Part shown: piece after piece, positions 21,601 to 35,850 of the stretch
Layout: each line of letters starts with the position of its first letter
Position numbering within the stretch: position 1 is the first letter of the stretch
Assembly: GCA_947561395.2 (NCBI GenBank)
Contig: OX387182.1
Coordinates: 2,676,001-2,740,000 of the forward strand
Direction: 5' to 3'
Origin: Buxus sempervirens
Taxonomy: Eukaryota > Streptophyta > Magnoliopsida > Buxales > Buxaceae
Length of the DNA: 64,000 nucleotides
Program-made: the position numbers and the translations under genes
The notes under the pieces: generated by a model
The model's database searches: none
What the model was told of the DNA's origin: nothing
Seen by the model: the letters and a program-made list of their open reading frames with translations, nothing else

Positions 21601-24600
21601 TTTCATTTGGTATCAAATTGCAGACAATGACTGTACTTTCAGTGATGAAGAAGTTAAAGTCTGAAGTCGTTACAAGGAATATAAATCCCTATTGTTTTGT
21701 AGAGATCAATGGTCTAAAATTGGCATCTCCAGAGAATATTTATAAGGTAAGGGGATACACAGATTTGTTGCTGATTGTATTTTTTTTTTTCATATTTACT
21801 ATAATTTTCTACTCCCCTGTAATATGTGAACCTGAAGTTCTTATAGGTAATATATGAAGGACTAAGTGGACACAGGGTTAGTTGGAAGAAGGCTCTGCAT
21901 TTACTGAATGAGCGTTTTTCAGAGGGTAATAAAGTTAGCAAGGAAGAAAATAAGCCCTGTATTCTCCTCATTGATGAACTTGATCTTCTCGTAACCAAAA
22001 ATCAGTCGGTAAATTTTTTTTTTTTTGGTTGCATTTTTCTGTATATTTTGTACAAATTTTATATGCAGCATATATATTCCTTTCTTCTATGCACCATAGA
22101 AGCTTTAATATTAGCAACCATATTTGCATTTTTGTGATAGCAGGTTTTGTACAACATTCTTGATTGGCCTACCAAACCAAATTCTAAGTTAGTTGTAATA
22201 GGTAATACATTTGTTCTTATCATGCTTCTTCCAGCTGAACAATCACTTGCTCAAATTACCTAAATTTACTCTTTCTTTTTGTACAAATAAAATGCAGGAA
22301 TAGCTAATACCATGGATCTTCCAGAGAAGTTGCTTCCCCGTATTTCAAGCCGTATGGGGATTCAGAGGCTCTGTTTTAGCCCTTATAACTATCAGCAGTT
22401 GCAAGAAATCATCTCAAGTCGCCTTGAAGGGACTGATGCGTTTGAAAATCAAGCTATAGAATTTGCTTCAAGAAAGGTTAATCTACTTTGTATCTTGATA
22501 TTAAAATATTATATTTCTTACTTATAATATGGATGCAACATAGTTACCCTCTTCCAAAATCTGATAAAGTACCTAACCGTTGGTTTTCAACCTTTTGTAT
22601 ATATATCTAGGTAGCTGCTATCTCAGGAGATGCACGCCGTGCCTTGGAAATATGCAGGCGGGCAGCAGAACTTGCAGATTATCGGATTAAGAAATCATCT
22701 CTTCCTGATTCTGTTGCTTCAGGTACATTTAAGTTTCTAATTTACAAGAATCTTATCACATGCCGGAACAAGAAACTACTTGTTATTCCAGAAACAATCC
22801 TTTAAAACTTACCTCTAATTTAATCCAGCTGTTGGAAGTGCTATTTCTTGCATGTATCATTTAGTACGTGTAAGACATATCAAAGACCAGAACTAAATTC
22901 TAGCCAACCATATCATAGATTCCAGTACCAGAACTGAAATAATCATGACATTGCATGCCCAACATATGTTGGAAATTGTAATTTTTGAGGAAGTATCCCC
23001 ATTTCTGTAATCCAACCAAGTTGAATACTTTCCCTAATTTATTATGTAAGACCTTGACAAATGTGGCTTAGATTCATGCTTTAATTTATTTCTTATAAAC
23101 CTTTTTCCCTTTTTCCCCCTTTTCTTTTGAACTAGAGAAACAACAAAAAAATTACCTCTCCCATCTTGCCAGGATTGTAACAGGAATCCTCTGCCTCCAT
23201 TTAAATCTGTTGAAAAACATATTTTTTGAACTGGTGACTTACATCTTGTTTTCTATGGACCATTCATATAACTTGAGATACTAATCTTCTTTCTTTTTTT
23301 TGGCTGGCAGATTTTTAATATTGCTTAATGACAGACTACTTATTTTGAATTTTTCTTGTTAAACCTACAAAATATATCACTCGGATAGAAGATGTATGAG
23401 GAACTTGTCAATCTGTTGTTGGACAATGTTTGCCTTAACTATTCGGAAGAAGCTCAAACTCTAATTTTTTTTACTTCATCATTTTTATATCGGATTACTA
23501 ATGAATAAATGACTCACTCAAACAACACATTGAAGGCCACAGGGAAAGATTTTTCCATTAAAAAAACTTCTATTTCTACATGCTGAGGAAAAGAGTTGGC
23601 TAATGCATTGACACTCTAGTGAGTGTTGGGAAGCAAAGTTTTTACTATTATTTTTTGTTGCCAAGCATTTCTACTATTAATTAATCAATAATTCTACCCA
23701 TGTTTAATTTTTTTTTTCGATTATTTGTTATGATCTACTTGTGCATTTCTCTATTTGAAAATAATAGAAATGCTTCTCTTTTCTCTATTTGTACCCTTGT
23801 AATATTCCTTCTTCCCATGCTCTATGTGCATCTGCTTTTATTACCCTATCATTAGTTTGACAGGAAAGAGTCACCATGGTGCATTTTTGTGACAAGCCTT
23901 TTCTGGTGGAGTAAATCCACTTGTATCTTACGTAAAATTGATCTTTTCGCTGCACTTTTCAGGAGTAGCAATTGTTGGTATGACTGAAGTTGAAGCAGCC
24001 ATACAAGAAATGTTCCAGGCCCCTCATATTCAAGTGAGCAGAAGCCATATTTATTGAGTCAATCATGAAATATGATATCCTTTTTCTTTTGTTTTTTTAA
24101 TACATATAAAGGATCCTTGAAAGCTATAATCAAATTAAATATCCGAACAAAAACGCCATCATGGATGTGTGGTTGGAGAACATTAACTTTGGTGTATGGT
24201 GAAAATCAGTGTAAATAATATTAGGAAATTTTCTGCATCTATACTAAAATATGATGGCAAGAGAGCTGATGTTTATAGAGGATGTTCATTCGAATGATAT
24301 GATAATGTTTTGTATAAACTTGAAATTAGAGCTTGTCTAGATACTTTGATTAATGCTAGGTGACATTTTTTATAATTTCTGTTTCAATTAAAATGAGTAT
24401 GCTATGCATTTCTCAGAATGTCAATGCTAAAGATTTGATCTCTTTTGGAAATTTAAATATTCATGTTTTTCCATCATGTAGGTAATGAGAAGTTGTTCCA
24501 GGTTTAGTAAAATCTTTCTTGTGGCTATGGTGCATGAGCTCTACAAAACAGGAATGGGTGAAACTACCTTTGAAAAGGTCAGTTTCTTTAACTTCATATC

Positions 24601-25765
24601 CTGAACATGTTGATCTGGTTTGAGTTTTGGAACCGAGGATATTTTTCCATTTTCCTTAGTAGAAATTGTTGTACTTCACATTAACCTTGAGGCTTATAAA
24701 TTTCATTTTGTTTCTGACTTGCCCAGCATCTGGGTTAAGACATAGAACCAAGTAATACAACTAGCTGTAGTATCATATAAGATTTTCTATCACTGTTACT
24801 CAACTATGGTTTGAACAGAAACAACTTAAAAAGTCCTAAAATTCTCCAACTAAACAGTTATTAAATATTTGAAAGATGGGGTACCATGGAAAGGGGGGCT
24901 GGGGGAAGTGGTGCACAAGTCGGAAGTCAAGGGATGAGCCGGCAACTTGTAGAATGGTTTTGAGTGCTGGGTATTGAATATTAACAATATATTCTTTGAT
25001 AGCTTACTAATTTTTTTTAAGTGATACTATTGTTTTTTTATAACAGTTGGCAATGACTGTTTCATATCTATGTTCAAGCAACAGCGAATCATTTCCTGGA
25101 TGGGATACACTCCTAAGAGTCAGGTAAGCCATGTCAAGAAAATATTGCATGTTGGTAATTTAACTTGTGCTAATGTGGAGTAGTGCCCTTTCCTATACCC
25201 TATTCTGTAATTCATCAGTCTCACAGAATGAATGAGAAGCTGAAGGGAGCTAACGAAATGATTGAAACTTCTGTTTCCATGGTCTTCTATTTGCAGCTGT
25301 AAGCTTGGGGAATGCAGAATCATTATATGTGAACCAGGAGCTAAACATAGGTTGCAGAAATTGCAGCTCAACTTTCCAAGGTCAGTATCCTTCATTGAAA
25401 TACCAAAAATAATATTCTAACCACTAGATGATGGGATATATCCATCTTGTAGTGCTTGCTTGGGCTACTTGGTTGAGTTAAAAGAGAAACTTTTAAGTTT
25501 ATATTTAGGGTGGAACTGACTGGATCATGTTGGCCTATACAAGTTCTCAATCAATCAGCTAAATGTGGAACTCAATTGTCAAATGACTAAGTACTTGTAC
25601 AGCCCCTCAATATTAAGGAAACTGTGGAGTTTATATTGTTTATCAGAAAGCCTTTTTTCAGCACCATGATTAGATTGATCTTGTGTTATATGTCATGGCA
25701 GTGACGATGTGGCATTTGCACTGAAAGACAGCAAGGAGCTACCTTGGTTGGCAAAGTACCTGTGA
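18697..25765 (+). CDS. ORC1: Origin recognition complex subunit 1 (BAH-PHD, AAA+)
   Basis: Sixteen exons chain in phase to 837 residues: 18697-19502, 19584-19719, 20685-20837, 20946-21086, 21172-21323, 21403-21502, 21624-21746, 21847-22008, 22144-22201, 22298-22476, 22611-22722, 23963-24033, 24482-24577, 25047-25123, 25297-25380, 25702-25765. All introns are GT-AG. The N-terminus is basic and disordered. A BAH domain (about residues 155-365) is split by a C4HC3 PHD finger (186-229, CRIC to ICGFC), an arrangement found in plant ORC1. The AAA+ core has Walker A GVPGTGK (490-496) and Walker B LLIDELD (577-583), with sensor residues further on (GDARRALEICRRAAE). The C-terminal 120 residues form the winged-helix part, ending LPWLAKYL. 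ORC1 is the ATP-binding subunit of the complex that marks replication origins; its plant PHD finger reads histone H3. The size fits Arabidopsis ORC1 (about 810 aa). No damage is seen. Fragments of its 3' end recur at 43.4 and 48.7-50.2 kb. Confidence 0.95.
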
Positions 25766-27108
25766 CAAATTTCTTGATTATCCTCGACAGTGATGGTCTG
25801 CTGTGTTTCTTTAACCAATTTTGTTTCTCTGTTGATTAAGCTTTACGTAAAATTTAATTAGACTCTATGCTTGAGCCACTTGCATGAATTCTACATTTTG
25901 AAGGAGCGGAATGCAAATTCACATTAATGAGCTGCCAGAACATGCTTTTTTAAGTATAAGCTCGTACAACTTGGTAGCAGCCTCCATTATGATATAAACC
26001 CCGTATTCAAAATCAGAGATCATTTCCTCTAGAGCCAAAATCCGGTGGTTCCATGAAACCACTGGTTGGGATGGAGTTTGGATGTGTGGGCCCCACTCCT
26101 GACATGGCATCCAGCTGTGCATTTCACGCTGGCACCACTGAAGGGCACCGGGTGAAATGCTCTCTCAAAACCATAGCTTTGGTTTTAGAAACAAAGGTCT
26201 GCAAACATGGTTTCAGGAACAAAATCTGAATCCATGGCAGTCCAAATCGGAATAACATGTCTGGAAGAAGAAAGAAGAAGAGGAAAGACGAAAGAAGAAT
26301 AAAATAGGAGGTACCGTTGGTACAAGAAACAACTTTTAAAACTTGGCCAGAAATAGCGTCTTCCTTCTCTTTTCTGTTTTTTGTTTCCTTCTGCTTTCCC
26401 AAGTTTTAAGTTGAAAAAAGGAAGACTACCTTTTCCTAAGCTGTGGCGTTGGGGATTTCTTGATGGAATTAAGAGGTGAATAACTGGTTAAAGTCCACCG
26501 TCCAAAAGCATGAACGAAATATAAGCGGAAAGTCTTACTTTCACCTTTTCTTTCTTTTGCTAAATTTGCATGATTTAACTCTCAAATGCAATTGAAAAAA
26601 AAATTTCAAAATGAACACTTTCAGATAGATCAAAAAAATTTGTCTTTCACGGCTTTAGTGACCAATACACTGTCTCATCCATGTAATAACTAACAATTGC
26701 CAAATTCGGTTCCACTTGGCATGTCTCATCCATTCACAACTATAACAAATAAATAATAAAAGTAATGCCGACGAAAATACAAAAAATTGGTGTGTTTTAT
26801 TTTGTTTTTTTTTTCCAAGGCATCTTAATTTCTTTTATTTTCCTCAGATGAAAAAAATTGGCTAGGTGCTAACACATTCAATGTAAACTGTTGACCAAGT
26901 GAACTATCACAATCAGCACATTCTTGCTCTAAAATGAGGCTTCAGGACAGGTTGTAGACTGGATGATGCTCTGTTGCAGCTGAGGCTGTGAATTCAACCT
27001 GAAGCTACTCCAGTATACCAAAAATGATAACGCGAAATACCTCATGTAACACTGTGAGCTCTTCAACAACTGCATTCTTTAAACAGTTCCCCGTTGATTT
27101 ACAACTTA
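25766..27108. other. Region between convergent ORC1 and ExAD genes
   Basis: It holds the 3' UTRs of two genes that point at each other; AT-rich. Open stretches on the minus strand (25919-26122, 26124-26402) have no domain and probably do not code. No transposon is recognised. Confidence 0.55.
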
Positions 27109-30100
27109 TTACTTGTTCCTCGACAAGCATTCCCTCAGTACACCAAACTCTTTTACTGGATAACTAAGCTTTCGCCTCCAAGGATCATTGTGTAACTTGT
27201 AGTGAAGAACCTAGTTACAACAAAAAAGAGTGAATTTGTCAAGGAGTTGGATACTTCATGCAACTTTACTGATCAACTCCACATGTAAAAGGTTTTACGA
27301 AGTCTTCTTAATGGTTATATGGCTCAAGAATTAAAGTGCGTTAACATTATAATAGTTAATGATGCGGAGCAAAATCAATGTTCTAAGCAAGAAGTAAAAA
27401 CAATGTGTAAAATAATAACATTAAAATTAAATAAACAAATGCCCTTAAATATAGAGAACTTCAAGGTAATGTGCAAAACAAAGATCTTATATTCAATTTA
27501 TGGATATATTGTGGAATATATTGTGCAACTTACTTATTAGAATGTTTCAACGGAATCATAGCAGCTTTATTATTTGGCCCAGGAACTTTTTCTTTTCGGG
27601 GAATAAAAGCCCAGGAGGAATTTTACCTGTATGAATGTGGAAAAGACATCATCTTTGCTTAATCTCAAGAATTGTATAGCCCAATCATGCACGTGGCCAA
27701 AAACATTCTTCTGCCTCTCAGCCTCAAGCAAAATAGAATCACGATACAAGAACCTCTGCCAGATTGAACGCACATTTGCTAACTTGAATTCTATCTCTGT
27801 CTCATTGAATCGCTACAAGGAAAAGCCAGGAAAAAAAATCATTATTTATGACTTTCAGTTCAAAGTTGCTCATTCCAATTAACATAAACAACTACATAAA
27901 TACAGTAAAGTACTTACCCGGAGAATGCGTACCAAGTTTGGAATCTCATCTTCACGAATCCGAACAGCGAAGCTTTCATAGTTGAGCACATTCTCGTAGG
28001 GCAGGTAGATCCCATCCTGAAATCAAAATAAAACTTCAAACCAGAGTATAAGCTATAGCTGTTTAGAGCTGTTAACAAGCAAACAAGATAAATGAAGCCT
28101 ACAACCCAACAGATATCAATAACATTTACAATCATGAGAGAGAGAGAATTGGTATCTTGGGAGAGTGAAACTTCCAAGAAGTGGGTTCTGTGTAATAGGA
28201 TATTCAAGAACATGGCAATGAGAAATCCTGTTAATTACATTATCTTACTGTAAGGGTGACTATTGTCAAGAAAACTGATCTATAAAACATAACTAGTGTT
28301 TTGGTAATAGTTAGGTAGACCCCGGAGCAGTCTACAAAGAAAAGCTGGGTCCAATGGGCATATGTAGGTTCCACCCCTCAACAGGTCCTATTGAGGAGAT
28401 TGAATAGACATCAATGCATATAAAAGTCCCTTGCATATTCTAATTGTTCCTGAGCCATCCTGGCTTTGCATCTGATATCCACACTGACATAGGAGATGTG
28501 ATGATTAGAATCATTGATGGGATCGACTCTTCGTCCATGAGACCTAAGTTGCATCCATTTTAGATGGTCAAGATTCACCTTCATATGCAATGTGTATTGT
28601 TGAATGTCGTTAATATGCTGTTACATTTTTATGTAGCATGTACGATAGGTTTCCTCAGGCCAGTGAATGAAGGGGAAACAAGTTAAAGAGTCATAATACC
28701 TGAACGAGAACAGGAATGCACCCTTGCAAGATGCTGTCTTCCATTCGACCACTCCAACCATCTCCAGGAAATACTCCACAGAAAACAGAATTGGCTAAAT
28801 CTTGATGATAATTTTCAGACCGTAGTGGGGTCACAATCACATCTTCTACATGCTGTCTCCCAAGCTTCCCTTCCTTATTGGGGCTTGAACCAAACTCTTC
28901 AGCCAGTTTTTGCCTGATACCCATACTATACCTGAATAATTACCAGAAAGATAACAATCAGACCTGCCAAGATACATATCCAATAAAGTTGAATGCAAAT
29001 TTAACATACGTAGCCTCTGGTCTGCCTTTTGCATAAGCAGGTCCAAGATTTCCGTTAAAGTAGAAGAGTGTCCGTCGCTTCTCTCGTGGCCTACAGACAA
29101 ACATTCAGTTATTACCATCTTGCTTGCCTACATTTCAATGAGTGCATGCAGTCTACCACTACCTCAGCAGCATTAAGGCAAGGAATGAGTTAGTCAATGA
29201 ATACTATCAATGAAAGAGGTACCTCGCCCAAAGATTTGATCTTAAAGAATTCACATTTGGTCGTTTCCAAGCAGGAAGCACAAGATCCTTATCAGGGTCA
29301 AAGCATGGATGGTTGCCTCTTTTATGAGGAGGTATTAGATCCCAGTTGTCGGCCCAGTATGCGGTGGTTGAATGGTTATGTTTCGAGTTCGTGTTTCCCC
29401 AGTGAACCAACATCATGCTGTTCCATATCTCCTTAGGAGCATAGCAAGCACCTTCATCCCATGAAAAGGACTGCCTTTCGGATATAAAGACAGCATATTT
29501 AGTTAGAAAATGAATAAAGGTAAACTGAAGGAAAAATTATTGATATTCACTCTATTCAGCTCTCTCCAAACTGGCTACATAGGAGTTCTTCTGTCTATAT
29601 CATACCCAAATATGGTCTCTTCCTGATGAACGATTCCAATAGGAATACTTGTCAATAATGTGACCATATGCCTTTTTATAGAATTCCAGAGTCAGTGAGC
29701 TCCTCAAACCCTTGTGGTCCTGAAATTTAATGCAATACTTACATTACAACCCGCATGTAACTATAAACAAACATGCACAATCACAAAGTGCAAGAGGTAA
29801 CATTTCACCACCAAAGCCAGAGAATTGAGCATTTACAGTTATAGAAAATTATACCCTCGCATTCAAGTGAGGTGCATCATCAGCACGAGTTATAATGCAT
29901 GCATCAAGAACAGGAACAAAGAAAAAATCAGCTTCATCGCCATTTAGTGTTCGATGGGGGCTAGCAAGCATACTTTCATACAGTGCCATCTGAGAACAAG
30001 ATCACAAGAGAATAGATATCCAAAAAATGGCTTTGGTATATTTTATGTGATCACTGTTAACTGAGGTCAAGTAATACCTGTGATCCATACAACTGATCTG

Positions 30101-33100
30101 TCCAAATTGTTGCATTCTGATTATCGTAGATTCTGTTTACACATTCAAACTTGAAATGTCTTCCCTGCAATTCCAAGGTGATGGATTAAATATGAAGAGC
30201 TTGCTTGGTGTTTGTGATTGCATCAGAAACAATCGTAAGGGCTCATGCTAACCTCAAGGAGATGAATGTTATACTCTGGTGGTAAATCATATACATATAT
30301 GAGAGGCCTTTTCTTTTTCACCACAGCATTAAGAAGGACAAGATTCCCAGTGTGATCCATATGATCAGGTACATCAACCTTGGCTGGTCGAAGCCACTGG
30401 GGCCACTCTCTGACGGATGATAAAACAGATGGAACACTACAATCTGTTCCATACCAGCCTACATCACACTGAAAACATATACTTGATTTATTTACCAGAG
30501 TTAAAAGATGAAAAAAAAAGAGACAAAAATATTATCACAATTCAAATATTTGGACTTTATTAATTTATGAGCAAGATTGCTGATGGACATATCTCAATGC
30601 AGGGATTTAATTCTCGACCGCTACCAATATCAGCCAGTACATATCGCTAGTGGCCAAAAACAATACCTTTATATACTGATATTTAAAGCAAATACTAGAT
30701 AATACTTGTCTATAACGGCTGGACCAAATTTGGAGACTTAAAATGGGACCGAATTACGAGATCTCAATGTTCCTATCCGCTAGACCAAATTATGGATACA
30801 AATTTCTTGCATGTTCTGATATCAACCCCATTCTTTCTCAAAGATAAAAAAAAATGAAAAGAAAAACTACATGTCACCAGTAAAAGATAAGATTGAAATA
30901 CCAAAATAACCAGCAACCACCTGACAAAATCCACCACGGCAATGCCCATGGCCAGAGCATTGATTGAGACAAGAGCACAGCACAGGCACTTCACAGAAAC
31001 GGCCCCAGAGACAATCGTATTTGCAATCACATTCCCCCTTGAAATGCACCTTTGCAGCATATGCTTCCTTTGGATCCACATTACACCATCCTGGTTTGCT
31101 ACCATTTGTTGTAAAAATATTATCCAGATCAGCCTTTGACCAATCAGTCACAGGTGGAGCACTAGGCTCAGATGGTATGCTGAAACATTGTATGGTGCCT
31201 TTAGATGATCTTTCTCAAAGTAATTTTAAGGGAAAGATTAATAAATTTCTGAAACTTTGAATATCCTTACTTAAATTGAAACCCACATGCTTCAGCCACA
31301 GGACGGTCTGGATATTTTGTGCCTTTTCCACAGAAGCACATTGCTCTCGTTTTATCACAATAGGCAGGGCAAATAGAGACGACCCATGGTCCATATGGGT
31401 ACTCTGGTGACACTGGATAATTGCAGTCTAACAGCAATTTCTCAGAACAGTCTTCCCCTGTTTCAACAAGACATTATGTATCCGCGTATCTACTAGATGG
31501 AAACACAAAGATAAGTGACAAAGAAAGAAGTACCACATCATTTACACAGTTAAAAAGATGATTACATTAACAGAAAAGTTTTTGGTTTTGTTCACAAGTC
31601 ATTTGTTCCCAGAAACACAAAGGATAGCAGATAAATAGGAAACAGATTTCTGTTCTGTCTAACAACGTTTAGTTTCTCAGTGACATGGTTTTTTCTACCA
31701 TGTACCAGTAATCTCTCTCCTGCCAACAACATGAAGCAAAAACGAAAAGAAAAATAATTTCCTACATCAGGTGAATCTTTTGCACTTTTTTTTCCCATGA
31801 CATCTGCAAAGAGCTAATACAAGAAATTCAAAGTTCTCAAACAAGATTAAAACTCTCTGGCAAATTTCAGTCAAGACTGCCTCCAGCATTTTCATGTTTA
31901 ATATATAACCCCAAAGTCAACAAGGATAGCTATGAAACAAATCTCTGCCGTCTAACAAAGAATAACTGAAATACAATTCCAAAAATGACTAATAATTCCC
32001 AAATCCTCTTGGTGTATTCTATGGTCAATGTTTTTGGATGCCCCGGATATTCAGGTCATGAGACAAATAGTAAGACAGCCTTTAGGAATCCTTATAGAAA
32101 GCTTTTCAATTGATTTAATGGCTCAAAAGGAAGATGGACATCCACACATACCATAACACATCCAAAATCCACTACATACATGGGATTATAGCACATCTAT
32201 AATATTTGAAACTCCAACAATAGATACTGCCGTGATAATACACTATTATATTTGTATAATTTCGAATGCCTGAACAGTTATATAATCTCTGCACCATTGC
32301 GATGAATAAAAATTTGGGCCAACAATTGTCACTTCTCCAGTCTTCTTCTAGCCCAGACCCTTTGTCTACACAAGCTCTTAAATTTCATCCTACAGATAAG
32401 ATGGAAAACATCTGAAAAAGACTTCATGGATTTCAAGAATTACGGAATATCTGATAGATAAAAATTTTAACGAATGGCAGGAAGTTATTAGTTTCTTCTC
32501 ATAATCACTCTGCAAGAAATTATCAAGAAGATAGAACTTTCACGTTTCAAATCTCACTTTGGTGAAGGGAAACTATGATTAAATACAAATTGTTTTTCTT
32601 GCTACAAGGGAAAGAAGGAAATGTTGGATCCCATCAAAGCATCTCTAAGAATAGAGTCTCTATATGTAAGTAAGAAAACTTCGTGTGGGGCAACCTTCTT
32701 CGAGAACAATTCTGAGCATTTAGACTACTTGGCATTTACAATTTTTGATACTGTTGTTTCTTAATCCTCAAAGTTATACAGACATTTAAATAAGATTAGA
32801 AAATTGTTTTTGGAATCTAGTTTCACTAAGATAAGAAGCAAGTCAGATGCCAGCAAAACTGGTGTATCAGATATAACAGATTGACGGAATCAACAGAAGG
32901 TAAAACTACCACTGACCATCGAATCCATGGAAGCACCTGCACTGTCCTAATTCGCGATTGCAAATGCCCTGACCACTACAGTCATTCTTGCAACCCTTCC
33001 CACCTATTCTCTGTCAAAAGGGAATGGAAAAAAATGTCAACGTGAATGAAATTGTTAACACTGCTAATCCTTCCGCTTTCATGAAATTGCAAGACTGAAT

Positions 33101-33591
33101 CAAAGTCAACATAATTGTGTGATGATGAAATCACAAAAAAAAGAAATTTTTGTTAAGTATGTAAAGTCAAGTGACCTTTTAGACATTTAATATTAAACAA
33201 TCAAATGACAACTTAAATCTAAAAAATTCGCATAAAGACTAACTCAAAGAATGAAAGATGAAAAGTGACAGCAATTTCTATTCAGTACCTCAGTAATGCT
33301 GATGGCTGTAGTAATTGAGTCACAACCAGAAAACCACTGCCCCATCTTGGCTCTCCAAGGTGCACCGCGGTAAACCACCCCACCCTGAGAATCAGCTGGA
33401 AATCGGTCGTTGAAATCTCTGGTTGATCCATTAATTGGGGAACTAGAATTCTGAACTCTTCGGGCACTGAAGTAATCGAGAGAAGGCACCAAAGGAAACA
33501 AGAACAGATGAACTAACGAAACTAATAACATGAGTGATGCAGTAGTTGCCACCAGAGGCGTCGAGAATTTCCACTTCTGAAGCGAAACCAT
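27109..33591 (-). CDS. EXAD: EGF-exostosin glycosyltransferase (GT47), ExAD-like
   Basis: Fourteen exons on the minus strand give 780 residues in phase: 33591-33289, 33010-32917, 31457-31271, 31179-30921, 30468-30253, 30164-30078, 29989-29855, 29719-29606, 29470-29223, 29090-29010, 28931-28700, 28016-27918, 27812-27627, 27210-27109 (stop 27111-27109). It is a type II membrane protein with one anchor (about residues 12-36, LVATTASLMLLVSLVHLFLF) after a short cytosolic tail. Two cysteine-rich EGF-like units follow (about 105-140, and about 260-292 with CSGHGHCRGGFCQCDVGWYG). The exostosin domain runs from about 335 (RPLIYVYDLPPEYN) with FFFVPVLDAC, FNGNLGP and GDGWSGRMEDSILQGCIPVLVQ. This architecture matches Arabidopsis ExAD (At3g57630), a Golgi arabinosyltransferase that adds the fourth arabinose to extensin hydroxyprolines. 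No breaks are seen. A further 5' UTR exon may lie near 34.1 kb. Confidence 0.9.
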
Positions 33592-35114
33592 TATTTCAGA
33601 CTAATCTACTCCTTGAATCTGTGACTTGAAACAAAATAGTCACTTAGTCTATACCCCTTCAAGCTTGCTAAACAGTGGTGAGCAACCAAAAAGCGATATG
33701 GCCAACGGAAGATTAGTGATGCTTGCTTGCTACGCCTGATACCTTACCAAAACAAATCAAGAACAAATGCAGAACCCATTCAATTCTTCATGCCAGATAA
33801 ATTAATGGCGCCATCTGAAGCAATTATTTAATGACCCATCAACAGAATAAATATCACGACGAAGACGATGTTGACAAGTTCCATCCACATGGGAGTTAAA
33901 AGAGAACCCCAAAACGAGAAAGAGAGATTTTGATATTGATTCGGAACTAAACTTTACAGTCGCCACAAATAATGCAAAGGAGTCTGCGTTTTTAACAAAA
34001 AACACCGTCCGGGTCCCAGTCAAACTGTCAAAACGCATCAAATAACGAAGAGAATTTCAACCAAAAGCAGAAAATAAATCTGACCTTCGTTAGATCCGAC
34101 ATTGCAGCTTCTGAAAGTAAAAGCCCTGCCTGCACATGAAACAGAGCATTAAGGCAAATTAAATTGACGTAATGAAACATTTCCATCGAAATTTTCGGAT
34201 TGAAAGATTACCCATTAAACAAAAGCGGAATCCATCAAACCCCGTACACGCAAAACAAAAAGAAATGAATCAAAATGTAAAGCCCAGAATGAAAAGACAA
34301 AAACAAAAGCGACAGAGAGATAAGAGTAAAGCTCAATACAAATGCCGCCAGCAAAGGCTCTCCCTTCGTAGTTTGGACAAACTAACTCTTCAATTTCCCG
34401 TAATAGAAATACCAAATTACCCTTTCGCGTTAACGACGACTCACTGTTTATGTTTAAATTTCCATCCGTAGGTGGGAAACTAATGAGACACTGTGTAAAA
34501 CCCATTTGTAAAATGAATTACATAAATTTTTTAATGTTCTATATCTATCTTCAATTGATTGGAAACGTGCTTTGCACGTTAGGGCTTGACCTTCATGATT
34601 GTTTTCCTACTTTTTAAGCAATTGTTTTTGAATTATTAAAGGGATTAGAAAGTTAAGCTTTTACAAATTGCCATTATTAAATACCGACATTAAAGTCCTT
34701 GAAAATCAAAATCATTTTATTTGTTCATGGAATCTTAGACCAATTATTTATAGCTTTCGTTTTAAAAAAATACGTGTTTCTTATCACTTCATTTATTAGG
34801 TTAAATTTATAACTTATAAGTTATAAGAACCCTACTTTTTTCCTTACCCGACAAGAGTATCATGCAAGAAGCAGAATATTCCCCCTCTTCTAATTTAATA
34901 ATAACATATGTAGACGTGCAATATTTTCCAATAAAATGTTCTGACAATCGAATTCCCAAATCTCTCCACACCTAATAAATTCCACCTCAGTCCACCCTAA
35001 TATTTGCAGGTTTTTTTGTTTTTTTTTTCTTAACAAAGTATCATGAAAGTGAAATTCAGAGGTTTGATCAAAGGCCAATCCTCTTGTTGCCTCAAAGCTT
35101 AGCAAGTGAACCAC
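33592..35114. other. ExAD 5' flank and promoter side
   Basis: On the minus strand a possible non-coding first exon ends near 34090 (AACGAAG before gtcag), which would make a 5' UTR intron of about 450 bases. No other gene is seen. The open stretches here are short and without domains. Confidence 0.4.
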
Positions 35115-35117
35115 TTA

Positions 35118-35470
35118 GAGTATTAGCAGCGGATTCCCGAAAAATTTTCCTTAAATTTTAGGAAAATTTGCAACTTTTGTATTTTAGGGATCCTTCAACC
35201 TACATCAGATTTACAAAAATAAATGGTGAAAATATTAAAATATTACTTACTTTTTAAACATCATTACTTTTAAGCATTTTTTATTATAACAATTTGACAT
35301 AAAACATATCGATTTGACATAAAATTAAAGTGGTTCTGTAGCAATCTCTAAATATTTAGAGAATAATATAAAGATAAGGTAACTGCTACAAGTTAAATTT
35401 TGCCTTATCCCTTTTTTTCTTCCTTATTTTGAAGATAAGGAGTGGGATAAGGAATTTGTTGCTAATGCTA
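35118..35470. mobile_element. Harbinger-type MITE with TTA duplication
   Basis: The ends are imperfect inverted repeats: GAGTATTAGCAGCGGATTCC on the left, against TAGCATTAGCAACAAATTCC as the complement of the right end. TTA flanks both sides (35115-35117 and 35471-35473). A 3-base TTA target duplication is the PIF/Harbinger pattern. The 353-base element has no coding capacity. Confidence 0.65.
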
Positions 35471-35689
35471 TTAGGAGAGCCACCGAAAGGTAAGGCCATA
35501 TCAGCTGGTCCCTCATGCTGGAAGATTTGCTGATTCAACGATGGAAAGTATGTATACATTAGCTTCATGCACCTATGTCGACACATACATTATTGTTCGA
35601 CCAGAAAATCTTCCAGCCAAGACTTCCAGTAGATTTGAAGTCCTGAAAGTCTCACTCTATTTTTTGGATACACGTAGCCTTTTCTCAAA

Positions 35690-35850
35690 ATTTTGAGAAT
35701 TTCTCAAATTCACCTCACTTAGGAAGCCTAATGGGTTATTTTCGTAAATTCACCTTAGATGGGTAGCCTAATAGGTTTTCCTTTGTCTTATTGGGAGGAA
35801 TCTTCCAGCGACTTACGGTAGCGACGTGACTTAAGGTAGCGACGTGACAT
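35690..35850. repeat. Two short tandem duplications
   Basis: AATTCACCT...AGCCTAAT(G/A)GG is present twice with a period of about 47 (about 35708-35776). Just after it GGTAGCGACGTGACTTA and GGTAGCGACGTGAC follow each other (about 35817-35848). The second pair contains two ACGTG cores, which are bZIP-type sites, but nothing shows a linked gene. Confidence 0.55.

Noticed and set aside
25919-26402. Minus-strand frames between ORC1 and ExAD
   Set aside because: Short, no domain, in the 3' flanks of two real genes.
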